A DNA stretch of 64,000 bases from an uncultured Pelagibacteraceae bacterium (GTDB lineage Bacteria > Pseudomonadota > Alphaproteobacteria > Pelagibacterales > Pelagibacteraceae), in contig CACEMD010000001.1 in NCBI GenBank assembly GCA_902560625.1, positions 1 to 64,000 of the forward strand, read 5' to 3'. The position numbers were made by a program, and so were the translations under genes. Within the stretch, counting starts at the first letter, position 1. Each line of letters starts with the position of its first letter. Below the pieces are notes generated by a model. It did no database searches. It was not told the DNA's origin and saw only the letters and a program-made list of their open reading frames with translations. This document shows, piece by piece, positions 52,801 to 60,457 of the stretch.

Positions 52801-54199
52801 AAATACTTACACAGGAACAACAACAATAACTGGTGGAGGAAATTTAGTTGGTGGCAATATAGCAGCGTTTGGAGGAGTATTAAGTCCAACGATTATTTCA
52901 AATTCAACTTCAGATCAATTTAGTTTAGCTAATGGAATTTCTTTGGCAGGTCTAACAATACAAGGTCCAGTAAGATTAAATTCTGGAATAACCACTATAG
53001 AAAATCAAACTTATACAGGTGATGTAGTTGTTGGAGCAGGTTCAAAAGCTTCACCTGTTGAATTTGCGTCATTACTTGGAGATATACAATTTTTAGGAAC
53101 TTTAAAAGGTCAAGGAAATGCTAAAAACAGATCAATGACTGCTGTAGCAAATGGAAATGTAACCTATGGGGATAGAGTTGGTTATGCATTTAATCTAGAA
53201 ACCGTTGATCCAACAAATACAGCAGATAGTTTTTATAAAATGACGACAACAGCCAATACTATAACACTTAAAGGTGATGTTATGACTTATGAAGAACAAG
53301 TTTATAACGGAGACGTTTTAATTGGTAGTACCGGAAGTAACGGAACTACAAGAACTGTATTATCAATGGATCCCAAGGTTATATTTAATGGAAAAGTAAA
53401 TGATACGGTTAAAGGAAAACATTCACTAATAGCAAAAGCAGTAGAGATTGATAGAGGAATAAACACCATTCCTACAGTTCAATTTAAATCTACAGTAGGA
53501 TCTATTAAAGCATTAAAATCATATACTGGCTTAACTGGTTTCCAGGTATCAGGTGCTAGGTGGGGGACGATTAATCCTAGTTCAGCTTTCGGAACTAGAA
53601 TTGGAGTTGGTCAAAAAATGACTGGTGGTGTTGTTAATTCTGCAGCGAAAGAGAAAGCAAAAATGGCAGCTAAAACTGCTGCAAGAGCATCTAAATTTAA
53701 ACCAATAAATGAATTTGGTCCTGGACCTTTAAATTTTAGACCTTTTGGAGGTGGAAATAGTTTTAGATTAGCAAAAAGCGTTGAAATTGTTTACTCAGAT
53801 AATCCTAAATTTGGAGATATTAAAGCTAGACCAGCAGGTAATAATTTTGATATAGGCAAACCTTTAGCTAAAGGAAGTGTTGAAGGCAACAACCCATCAG
53901 GCCAAGGATTTTTTGGAAGATTATTTGGGTCTCCAAAAGGAAATCCAACAGACTTTAAACCAGCTAATATGGAAACAGCAAAAGATTTTAATGCTCCACC
54001 AAAACAATTTAAAGATATAAAAGATTTATTTAAAACATTTGAAGGTAAACCACAAAAGGGCGAATTTTTTAACCCTTATAAACTTGGATCAAAACCAAAA
54101 CAAAGAGTAGAAAATAAACCTCAAGCGCAAAACAATAAAAGTTTAAATAATACAAATAGTAACCCTGACGCAATAATAGAAGATGAAGAGAATAATTAA
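49820..54199 (+). CDS. two-partner secretion exoprotein TpsA (filamentous-haemagglutinin-like)
   Basis: A 1459-residue secreted protein. A signal peptide (to about residue 29) is followed by the TPS secretion domain (about 30-190; LPTGGQVVSG, NPTGILMG at 117-124), which the TpsB partner recognises. A beta-helical region follows. Around residues 600-755 an inserted domain (RKKYKIQALFKERCC..DVYVDG-type) looks like a carbohydrate-binding or malectin-like jelly roll with a vicinal cysteine pair C674-C675. Three autotransporter-type repeats begin near 811, 925 and 995. The Pro/Asn/Lys-rich tail has no anchor, so it may be released or tethered through TpsB. Confidence 0.85.
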   Translation: MKILLKSFINWFLIIFLTFAPTNSLVFAQNIDQFALPTGGQVVSGNIDINQPSVGRLDVNQTTQQGIVNWNTFNVGSSASVYFNQPTNKSTILNNVVTGKSIINGSIFSNGRLILVNPTGILMGPTSAVRAEGAILSTLNITNQNFLNNNLSFSTDKLSQLTASGKIDAQYVALISPEINNKGQIIAKASTALAAGDDVLLSISGSNKLTVKVKPSKLKSLAKNEGTIETKNGIVTIKADAAQSLVDETIKITDSKAQGLVSENGVIKLVSNTGSIEASEIKIDAGSKGEANISGKLDVNSLSGKGGDVEITGKELNLVSAKLSADGKEGGGKILIGGDWQGKGDLLQSTYTSIDKNSVLSASATESGAGGTIVAWSNIKDTNSVTSVYGTLTAKGIDGDGGQIETSGAILNYNGIKVNTSSLIGNYGNWLLDPTNITIGSSEASTIVSNLGTSDVTQTATNTITVNNNIAYTGARNANLTFDATTTVLNANISSNNGTLSVDINTILEIGASNTSITTNGGNVDISGVIRAVTGETNNFTIDAGSGNVTFSSNVTKAVGDYSAGFTQGSFTNVSDLDFSGTFLNAINIAGNAVTVGDVAFQRGHAGYNTSNSNESFQNQIASWNATAWSNSGLTELMRGIRWSWGNQQSPYVQFTNATAGKKYKIQALFKERCCNRYFDVYVDGTKIVDDFKPALSGGPSTGRYLTYQFEASSSNVMFRMSGRSSENGGPRLHGNDVNPILNAISVEEVDAGAALNNLSITANQFSAQAIEVGGDLTVTNSGNSTISGVISGDTALIKAGSGQLTTSANNTYTGGTTVSAGTLFGGAASRSNDVFGTGSISVASGATLWVDRTDDGALTNALTLNGGTLRGTNGFGQYWDGNITLGAHSTIKAANNFYIDGVISGSSKNLIKTGNGTVILRGTNTYSGTTTVSAGTLNIGGSGSLGSGTYAGNISNSGTFTYASSTAQTLSGVISGSGAVVSSGSGAITLSGTNTYTGTTTITGGGNLVGGNIAAFGGVLSPTIISNSTSDQFSLANGISLAGLTIQGPVRLNSGITTIENQTYTGDVVVGAGSKASPVEFASLLGDIQFLGTLKGQGNAKNRSMTAVANGNVTYGDRVGYAFNLETVDPTNTADSFYKMTTTANTITLKGDVMTYEEQVYNGDVLIGSTGSNGTTRTVLSMDPKVIFNGKVNDTVKGKHSLIAKAVEIDRGINTIPTVQFKSTVGSIKALKSYTGLTGFQVSGARWGTINPSSAFGTRIGVGQKMTGGVVNSAAKEKAKMAAKTAARASKFKPINEFGPGPLNFRPFGGGNSFRLAKSVEIVYSDNPKFGDIKARPAGNNFDIGKPLAKGSVEGNNPSGQGFFGRLFGSPKGNPTDFKPANMETAKDFNAPPKQFKDIKDLFKTFEGKPQKGEFFNPYKLGSKPKQRVENKPQAQNNKSLNNTNSNPDAIIEDEENN
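52250..52855 (+). repeat. three in-frame beta-strand repeats of the exoprotein
   Basis: Copies of the pattern NTYxGxTTVSAGTLxxGG begin at 52250, 52592 and 52802, all in the gene's frame, with the third more diverged (NTYTGTTTITGGGNLVGG). This is the passenger-associated repeat known from autotransporters, forming turns of the beta helix. Confidence 0.8.
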
Positions 54200-55934
54200 T
54201 ATAAAAACAGTTTTAATTTCAGCATTACTATTAAGTTTTGCAAGTTATGCAAATGCAGTAGATATACCTACTGTAGATGATTTAAATAAACAAGTTCCAC
54301 AACTTCCTAATGAAAAAGAACCTGATGCATCTGAAAATTTAGGTAAAACTAATGAAAATGTTTTAGAAAGCGACAAAGAAAAAATATTAAAAGTTTTAGT
54401 TAAAGATTTTAAAATAGATGGAAATAAGAGGTATGATAATGAAACACTTAAGGGTTTAATTAAAGAAAATATTAATAAGGAACTAGATTATGATGCTCTT
54501 CTTAATGTTACTACTATAATATCTAATTATTATAGGTCTGAAGGGTTTCTTGCAACAGCTTACCTTCCACCACAAGATATTAATAATGGAATAGTAGAAA
54601 TCAAAATTACAGAAGCGGTATTGGGTACAATTACTTTTAACGTCGATGAAGGACAAAAATTAAATATATCTAAAGAAAAAATAAGAATGAAAATACTTTA
54701 TAAAGTTGAAGATGGAGGTGGTTTAAATATTTCTCAATTAGATAAAAATATTAGAAATTTTAATAAAACTCCTGGAATTAATGCTATAGCACAACTTGAA
54801 GAAGGAAAAAATTTTGGTGAAACAGATATTGTAGTTACAGCAAGTAATACCAAAACAATTACAGGATCTTCCTTGGCCGATAACACAGGTTCTCGATCTT
54901 CAGGAACTGGTAAACTTACAAATACTCTTAACATTGATGGTTTATTTAATATAGGAGATAGGTTTACCTTCACAAATGTTGCAACCGGAAATAATTTCCA
55001 AAAGGACAAACAAAAAGAAGAGTCCAATTATTATGCAATGTCTACTACATTCCCAATGGGTTATAATGGTATGCAAGGTACATTTAGACTTTCGAAAATG
55101 GAATACAAGCTTTCAGCACCATTCGACACGACACTGCCATCTGGATATTCAACTGAATATAATTTTACTTTAACTAGACCATTAATTGAAAAACTTACTA
55201 AAAATTTAAATGCAACTTTTTTAATATCCAGAAATGATTATGTAAATGATTTAAGCACAGGAAATAATAGCAACAAAGATATGACCAAAGCTACTTTAAA
55301 TCTAGGTTTTGATGGTACAGATACAAAATTAGGTGGAGGCGTAAATTATGGTCTGGTTGGGATTACATTAGGAAATTTAGATTTAAGAGATAATTTATCG
55401 AATTATTCTACTGATCAAGCTGGAGCTGACAATAATGGTAGAAATTTAAAAGCAACATTTAATTTTAATCGTTTACAAAAAATCACAGATAAGACAAATA
55501 TATTATTTAAATTTAATGGACAATTAGCAGCTGATAATTTGGATGGTGGTGAACAATTTACTTTAGGCGGACCAAATGCTGTGAGAGCTTATGCTTCTAG
55601 TGAGGCAGCTGGAGACGCTGGTTTTACTACTAGTCTAGAATTAAAAAGAAATTTCTTTAATCTTCCAACAACACTTTTTTATGACTATGGAAAAATTCGT
55701 TTACATAAAAATAAATGGACCGGTTGGAACTCAACAAATACAGATCTTAAAAATAAATATGCGTTGAAAGGCTGGGGACTTTCTATGGATGTTCCAGTAT
55801 TTAATTTATTTACAGTTCAATTATCACATTCTAGAAAAATAAAAGGAAATTCTGGAGCGGACAGTGATGGATTAGATGTTGACGGTTTAAGTTGGGATGG
55901 TAGAACATTCATTACACTTAGTAAACAGTATTAA
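54183..55934 (+). CDS. two-partner secretion transporter TpsB (ShlB/FhaC-like)
   Basis: A 583-residue outer-membrane protein: signal peptide (SALLLSFASYANA), a Lys/Glu-rich linker, POTRA domains (about 70-200; VKDFKIDGNKRYDNETLK and GIVEIKITEAVLG), then a beta barrel (about 205-583) with the L6-type motif NAVRAY in place of VRGY. It would secrete the TpsA protein. It overlaps the TpsA gene's end by 17 bases, so their expression is coupled. Partner specificity is inferred from the operon. Confidence 0.86.
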   Translation: MKRIINIKTVLISALLLSFASYANAVDIPTVDDLNKQVPQLPNEKEPDASENLGKTNENVLESDKEKILKVLVKDFKIDGNKRYDNETLKGLIKENINKELDYDALLNVTTIISNYYRSEGFLATAYLPPQDINNGIVEIKITEAVLGTITFNVDEGQKLNISKEKIRMKILYKVEDGGGLNISQLDKNIRNFNKTPGINAIAQLEEGKNFGETDIVVTASNTKTITGSSLADNTGSRSSGTGKLTNTLNIDGLFNIGDRFTFTNVATGNNFQKDKQKEESNYYAMSTTFPMGYNGMQGTFRLSKMEYKLSAPFDTTLPSGYSTEYNFTLTRPLIEKLTKNLNATFLISRNDYVNDLSTGNNSNKDMTKATLNLGFDGTDTKLGGGVNYGLVGITLGNLDLRDNLSNYSTDQAGADNNGRNLKATFNFNRLQKITDKTNILFKFNGQLAADNLDGGEQFTLGGPNAVRAYASSEAAGDAGFTTSLELKRNFFNLPTTLFYDYGKIRLHKNKWTGWNSTNTDLKNKYALKGWGLSMDVPVFNLFTVQLSHSRKIKGNSGADSDGLDVDGLSWDGRTFITLSKQY

Positions 55935-56479
55935 TGAATAAGATTATTTTTGTTATTTTATTTCTTCTTTTAGGATCAAAATTATTAATTGCCGATGATA
56001 AATCTCCACCAAAAGTAACAACTCAACAATATGATAATTGGACTTATCAGTGCGTTGAAAGTGGTAAAGATAAAAATTGTGAGGTAAGTCAAACAATTAG
56101 AATTCAAAATACCAATATCAATTTTTCAGTAACATATACAAAGTTCATAGATGATAAAAAAAATAAAATTCAATTAATAACAATTATTTCACCTTTAGGG
56201 ATCGATTTAAGTAAACAACTTTCACTTCGTTTTGATAATGAAGAGGAAGTAAATCTTCCTTGGTCTAGCTGTGAACAAATAGGATGTCTTGTATTTTTAT
56301 CAAAAGGATCAGGTAATTCAGAGATGGATAACATTTATGACAAAGTTTATAAAAAATTTATTTCTGGAAATCTTTTAGAGATAGGGGTTTTAGGTTATGC
56401 TACAAAGCAACCTTTGGTAATACAATCAAATTTAACCGGCTTTAAAAAAGCAACAGATAAACTTAATTCAGAAAATTAA
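55934..56479 (+). CDS. invasion-associated locus B (IalB) family protein
   Basis: A 181-residue exported protein: signal peptide (to about residue 20, GSKLLIA-DD), then the IalB pattern QYDNWTYQCVESGKDKNCEVSQTI and a LPWSSCEQIGCLVFLS block with paired cysteines. IalB was named in Bartonella for invasion of red cells, but homologues are common in free-living alphaproteobacteria and act at the envelope in unknown ways. The ATG overlaps the TpsB stop by one base, which places it in the secretion operon; it might chaperone or stabilise TpsA or TpsB. Confidence 0.8.
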   Translation: MNKIIFVILFLLLGSKLLIADDKSPPKVTTQQYDNWTYQCVESGKDKNCEVSQTIRIQNTNINFSVTYTKFIDDKKNKIQLITIISPLGIDLSKQLSLRFDNEEEVNLPWSSCEQIGCLVFLSKGSGNSEMDNIYDKVYKKFISGNLLEIGVLGYATKQPLVIQSNLTGFKKATDKLNSEN

Positions 56480-56501
56480 AAGCAAACCTCTCACACAGAA
56501 T

Positions 56502-57146
56502 CTAATTAATTAATTTTAATGATTTTATAAAATCAGGTCTAAGAACATAGTTTGATTTGTTACCTTTTTTTATTTTTTTAAGAGCATCTAAGCCAAGAAT
56601 TACCTTACCTATTGGAGTATATTCGCCGTTATAAATTGGTATATCTTTTAATATAATAAAAAATTCACTATCTTCAGTATCAAAATCATCACCTCGAGCC
56701 ATAGCAACAGAGCCTTCAGTAAATTTAAAATCTTCGTTTATTTCAGATTTTAAATTCCCTAAACCTGATTTTCCACTACCAACCTTTCCATAATTTATAC
56801 TTTCAATATTTCCGTACTCAATATCTCCTGCTTGAATTAACGTGTTTTCTATAACTTTATAAAAAGCTGAATTATTATATAAACCCTTTTCAGTTAAAAA
56901 TTTAAATCTCCTTACTGAATTTGGTGAAGTTTCAGGAATTAATCTAATAACGACCAAACCACATTCTACTTCCATTAAAATAATATTTTCTTTATTATTA
57001 AAATTTTGGTCTTCTAAAGTTACATCATCAACAAATAGGCATTTGTTTTTTATAGTATAAAAAAAACCTAAAGAAAAAATACCTAATAAAATTAAAAAAA
57101 AAAGTAATATTTTTTCTGATTTCGATGCTTTAATTTTTTTAATCAT
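56502..57146 (-). CDS. membrane-anchored cyclophilin-type peptidyl-prolyl isomerase
   Basis: A 214-residue protein with an N-terminal membrane anchor (about 13-31) and a periplasmic cyclophilin domain (about 55-214; IRLIPETSPNSVRRF, ALLDALKKIKKG-like ending). Several usual active-site residues (FHR/ FxMxxxD type) appear altered, for example SAFYKVIENTLIQAGD. It helps fold envelope proteins. It abuts the downstream-encoded HExxH protein gene with no gap and lies convergent to the IalB gene. Confidence 0.8.
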   Translation of the reverse strand: MIKKIKASKSEKILLFFLILLGIFSLGFFYTIKNKCLFVDDVTLEDQNFNNKENIILMEVECGLVVIRLIPETSPNSVRRFKFLTEKGLYNNSAFYKVIENTLIQAGDIEYGNIESINYGKVGSGKSGLGNLKSEINEDFKFTEGSVAMARGDDFDTEDSEFFIILKDIPIYNGEYTPIGKVILGLDALKKIKKGNKSNYVLRPDFIKSLKLIN

Positions 57147-57878
57147 TTAAAATATTTGACTGTCTATCTTATTTATAGAATTTTTTATAAAAGTTATTTT
57201 TTTTTTTAATTTTTCATCTTCTTCAGCAAGTTTTATTAAAATATTTTCTTTTTTAATAATAAAACTATAAATTTCAGCCATATCCTCTGAAGGAACTGTT
57301 TTTGAATATTCAGTAATAAATCCATCAGTTTTTTTGTACCCATCTAGACCAATGCTATCAGAACATATAGAGCATCCTGCATACTGAAACGATTTATCAT
57401 TGAAATCTCTCCATTCATTTTCGTCAAATAAATTTGGGTTACTGTCATATATCATGTGAAAAACTTCATGGTGTATTACTCTTTCAAAATATTTTGGATT
57501 AAAATTTATATCTAATATTAAAGTTCTTTTTTGTTTATCAGGTATACCCGCTGTGCCAATACCTGATATTGATAAATTTTCACATAATACAACAAATTTA
57601 ATATTATTTTTTTTCAAAAATTCGTAATTGTAAATATCTAAATTTTTTTTAATTATTTCATATTTTTTTTTAAGATTATTTTTATTTGCTTTATCGCAAG
57701 TAATATTTTTAGTAACACCGATTATAAAATTCCTTTTTGAACTTAAATATTTGATTTTATTTTTACTCTCTAAATTAAAAACTTCTAAATTTGGAATTTT
57801 TATTAAATTAAAAATTTCATTAGCATTTATAGATTGAAAACTCATTAATAAAAGAATAATTATAATAGCTTTTTTCAT
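57147..57878 (-). CDS. putative exported zinc metallopeptidase (HExxH)
   Basis: A 243-residue protein with a signal peptide (KKAIIIILLLMSFQSINA) and the zinc motif HEVFH at 137-141, preceded by another His, with a likely third ligand E198 or E202 in PSEDMAEIYSF. The ISGIGTAGIP and CSICSDS segments add four cysteines of unknown role. The fold resembles putative zinc-binding peptidases of the envelope. It heads a two-gene operon with the cyclophilin gene, suggesting a role in envelope protein quality control. Substrates unknown. Confidence 0.68.
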   Translation of the reverse strand: MKKAIIIILLLMSFQSINANEIFNLIKIPNLEVFNLESKNKIKYLSSKRNFIIGVTKNITCDKANKNNLKKKYEIIKKNLDIYNYEFLKKNNIKFVVLCENLSISGIGTAGIPDKQKRTLILDINFNPKYFERVIHHEVFHMIYDSNPNLFDENEWRDFNDKSFQYAGCSICSDSIGLDGYKKTDGFITEYSKTVPSEDMAEIYSFIIKKENILIKLAEEDEKLKKKITFIKNSINKIDSQIF

Positions 57879-57934
57879 TTTTGCTTATTAAAGTGATATT
57901 ACAAATAAATTAATTATGGTACATTTATATTTAT

Positions 57935-58048
57935 ATGAAAAAAAAAAGTAGCAAATCAGCAGAAAAAATTTTAATTTCTTGGAAAAAAGCTATGCCTTTT
58001 TACTACGCAGCAGCTTTCATTATTTTATTAATAATTGTTTTAAAGTAG
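57935..58048 (+). CDS. small single-pass membrane protein (37 aa)
   Basis: An ORF of 37 codons: a Lys/Ser-rich start (MKKKSSKSAEKILIS), a WKKAMPF junction and one hydrophobic helix (FYYAAAFIILLIIVLK). It ends one base before the agmatinase-family ATG. No ribosome binding site is obvious. The charged head plus membrane segment pattern and tight coupling argue for a real gene, but its small size keeps this tentative. Confidence 0.5.
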   Translation: MKKKSSKSAEKILISWKKAMPFYYAAAFIILLIIVLK

Positions 58049-58049
58049 A

Positions 58050-59009
58050 ATGAGCAAGAAAAAAGATCCCATCCAACCAGTTATGGGAACAAAAGTTCCA
58101 AGATATGCGGGACCAAATACATTCGCAAGGCTTCCAGAACTTAGAGATGTTGAAAAATGTGATGTTGCTATAGTTGGTATACCATTTGATGCTGGAACTA
58201 GTTATAGACCTGGTGCAAGGTTTGGACCTCAAAGTATAAGACAAGCATCAAGACATTTAAGAACAAATTACCACCCAAATTATGATGTTGAACCATTTAA
58301 AGTACAACAAGTTGCAGACGCAGGTGACATTGCATGTAATCCATTTAATATTAATGAAGCCATTAAACAAATTGAAGATGGAGCAACAGAGTTATTACAA
58401 AAAGTTGGAGGAATAATTAGTATGGGTGGAGATCATACAATTGCATTCCCACTTTTAAGATCAGTAAATAAAATTAATAAAGGTCCAGTAGCATTAGTGC
58501 ATTTTGATGCTCATTTAGATACTTGGGATACTTATTTCGGCGCACCATATACACATGGAACTCCGTTTAGAAGAGCTCGAGAAGAAAATTTATTTTTGGA
58601 TGATGCTTCTATGCACGTTGGAATTAGAGGTCCACTTTATAGTAGAAATGATTTAAAAAATGATGAGAGTTTTGGTTTTAAAATTATTCATTGTGATGAG
58701 TTTCAAACAGAGGGAATAGATAAAATTGTGAAGAGAATAAGAAGTAGAGTAGGAGAAAATCCTTTATATTTGTCTATTGATATTGATGTTTTAGATCCTG
58801 CCCATGCGCCTGGCACGGGAACGCCTGAAATTGCTGGAATGACCACTAGAGAAATAGTTAATGTACTAAGAGGTCTTTCCGGAATAAATTTAATATCTGC
58901 AGATGTCGTCGAAGTTGCCCCAGCATACGACCATGCCGAACTTACATCATTAGCAGCAGCAACAATTATTTATGAGTTAACAAATTTATTTGCAAATAAA
59001 AAAGTATAG
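58050..59009 (+). CDS. agmatinase/ureohydrolase-family enzyme
   Basis: A 319-residue ureohydrolase. Manganese ligands: H129 (MGGDHT), D153, H155 and D157 (FDAHLDT), plus the Asp pair of SIDIDVLDPAHAPGTG. Members cleave agmatine, guanidinobutyrate, guanidinopropionate or arginine to urea and an amine. Only sequence comparison can separate these. The gene is 14 bases upstream of an ALDH, which fits a guanidinobutyrate/agmatine to aminobutyraldehyde route. It follows the 37-codon ORF by one base. Confidence 0.86.
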   Translation: MSKKKDPIQPVMGTKVPRYAGPNTFARLPELRDVEKCDVAIVGIPFDAGTSYRPGARFGPQSIRQASRHLRTNYHPNYDVEPFKVQQVADAGDIACNPFNINEAIKQIEDGATELLQKVGGIISMGGDHTIAFPLLRSVNKINKGPVALVHFDAHLDTWDTYFGAPYTHGTPFRRAREENLFLDDASMHVGIRGPLYSRNDLKNDESFGFKIIHCDEFQTEGIDKIVKRIRSRVGENPLYLSIDIDVLDPAHAPGTGTPEIAGMTTREIVNVLRGLSGINLISADVVEVAPAYDHAELTSLAAATIIYELTNLFANKKV

Positions 59010-59023
59010 GATAAATTTAAAAA

Positions 59024-60457
59024 ATGTTAGATAAAAAAAATTTTTATATTGATGGTAAGTGGGTTTCACCAATTGAACCAAGGAATTTTAAAGTTATTGA
59101 TCCCTCCAATGAAGAAGTTTGCGCAGAAATTTCTCTTGGAGGCATTGAGGATATTGATAAAGCAGTTAAATCTGCAAAAAAAGCATTTAAATCATGGGCT
59201 TATTCCTCAAAAGAAGAGAGATTAGATTTATTAGAAAAATTGTATGTAGTTTATAAAAAGCGTTGGGCTGAGATGGCAAAACTTATAACACTTGAAATGG
59301 GTGCGCCTAAGAAATTTTCAACTGAATTGCAAGCAGCTACTGGAGCAAGCCATATAAAGTCATTCAAAAATATTTTAAAAGATTTTAAATTTGAAAGGGA
59401 TTTAGGTGAGGAAAAAAATAATCAAAAATTATTATATGAACCAAAAGGTGTATGTGCTTTGATTACTCCATGGAACTGGCCAATTAATCAAGTAAATCTA
59501 AAAGTAATCCCAGCCTTGGCATCAGCTTGTACAGTTGTGCTTAAACCCTCTGAGATAGCGCCACTTTCATCAATGTTACTTGCAGAAATGATTGATGAAG
59601 TAAAATTTCCTCCAGGTGTTTTTAATTTAGTTAATGGAGATGGAGCTGTTACCGGAGATGCTTTGACAAGTCATCCTGATATTGACATGATTTCTTTTAC
59701 AGGGTCGACAAGAGCAGGTGCATTAATTTCTCAAAATGCTGCAAAAGATTTTAAAAGGATAAGCTTAGAATTGGGTGGAAAAGGAGCAAATATAATATTT
59801 AAGGACGCAGACTCAGATGCTGTAGCTAGAGGTGTTCAGAGGTGCTTTAGAAATTCTGGTCAATCATGCAACGCTCCAACAAGAATGTTAGTAGAAAAAT
59901 CAATTTATAAAGAGACCGTTGAAAAAGTAAAAGAGCTAGCAATTAATACCAAAGTTGATTTACCAGAAAAAGATGGAGAACATATTGGACCAGTAGTTTC
60001 AGAAACACAATTTAACAAAATTCAAGGCTTAATCCAAAAAGGTATTGATGAAGGAGCTAAATTAATTGCAGGTGGCACAGGAAAACCAAAAGGTTTTGAA
60101 AAAGGATATTATGTAAAACCCACAGTATTTGCCGATGTAAATAATCAAATGGAAATTGCAAGAACTGAAATATTTGGTCCTGTTCTATCTATTATACCGT
60201 TTGAAAACGAAGATGAAGCTATCTCAATTGCAAACGATACTCCATATGGTTTAACAAATTATATTCAAACACAGGATAAGGAAAAGGTCAAAAGAGTTGC
60301 AAGAAAATTAAGGTCAGGAATGGTTGATGTTAATGGAGTTGGTATAGCTGTCGCTTCACCTTTCGGTGGCTACAAACATTCTGGTATAGGAAGAGAAGCT
60401 GGCGTAGAGGGTTTGATTGAATTTCTAGAAGTAAAAACAGTTGGTGGGTGGAACTAA
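59024..60457 (+). CDS. aldehyde dehydrogenase (paralogue B)
   Basis: A 477-residue ALDH with catalytic E249 (SLELGGKG) and C282 (GQSCNAPTR). It is the close paralogue of the ALDH at 38022-39455. As partner of the ureohydrolase gene it may oxidise an aldehyde derived from the amine product, such as aminobutyraldehyde; that is inference. It ends overlapping the convergent deacylase gene by 4 bases. Confidence 0.86.
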   Translation: MLDKKNFYIDGKWVSPIEPRNFKVIDPSNEEVCAEISLGGIEDIDKAVKSAKKAFKSWAYSSKEERLDLLEKLYVVYKKRWAEMAKLITLEMGAPKKFSTELQAATGASHIKSFKNILKDFKFERDLGEEKNNQKLLYEPKGVCALITPWNWPINQVNLKVIPALASACTVVLKPSEIAPLSSMLLAEMIDEVKFPPGVFNLVNGDGAVTGDALTSHPDIDMISFTGSTRAGALISQNAAKDFKRISLELGGKGANIIFKDADSDAVARGVQRCFRNSGQSCNAPTRMLVEKSIYKETVEKVKELAINTKVDLPEKDGEHIGPVVSETQFNKIQGLIQKGIDEGAKLIAGGTGKPKGFEKGYYVKPTVFADVNNQMEIARTEIFGPVLSIIPFENEDEAISIANDTPYGLTNYIQTQDKEKVKRVARKLRSGMVDVNGVGIAVASPFGGYKHSGIGREAGVEGLIEFLEVKTVGGWN

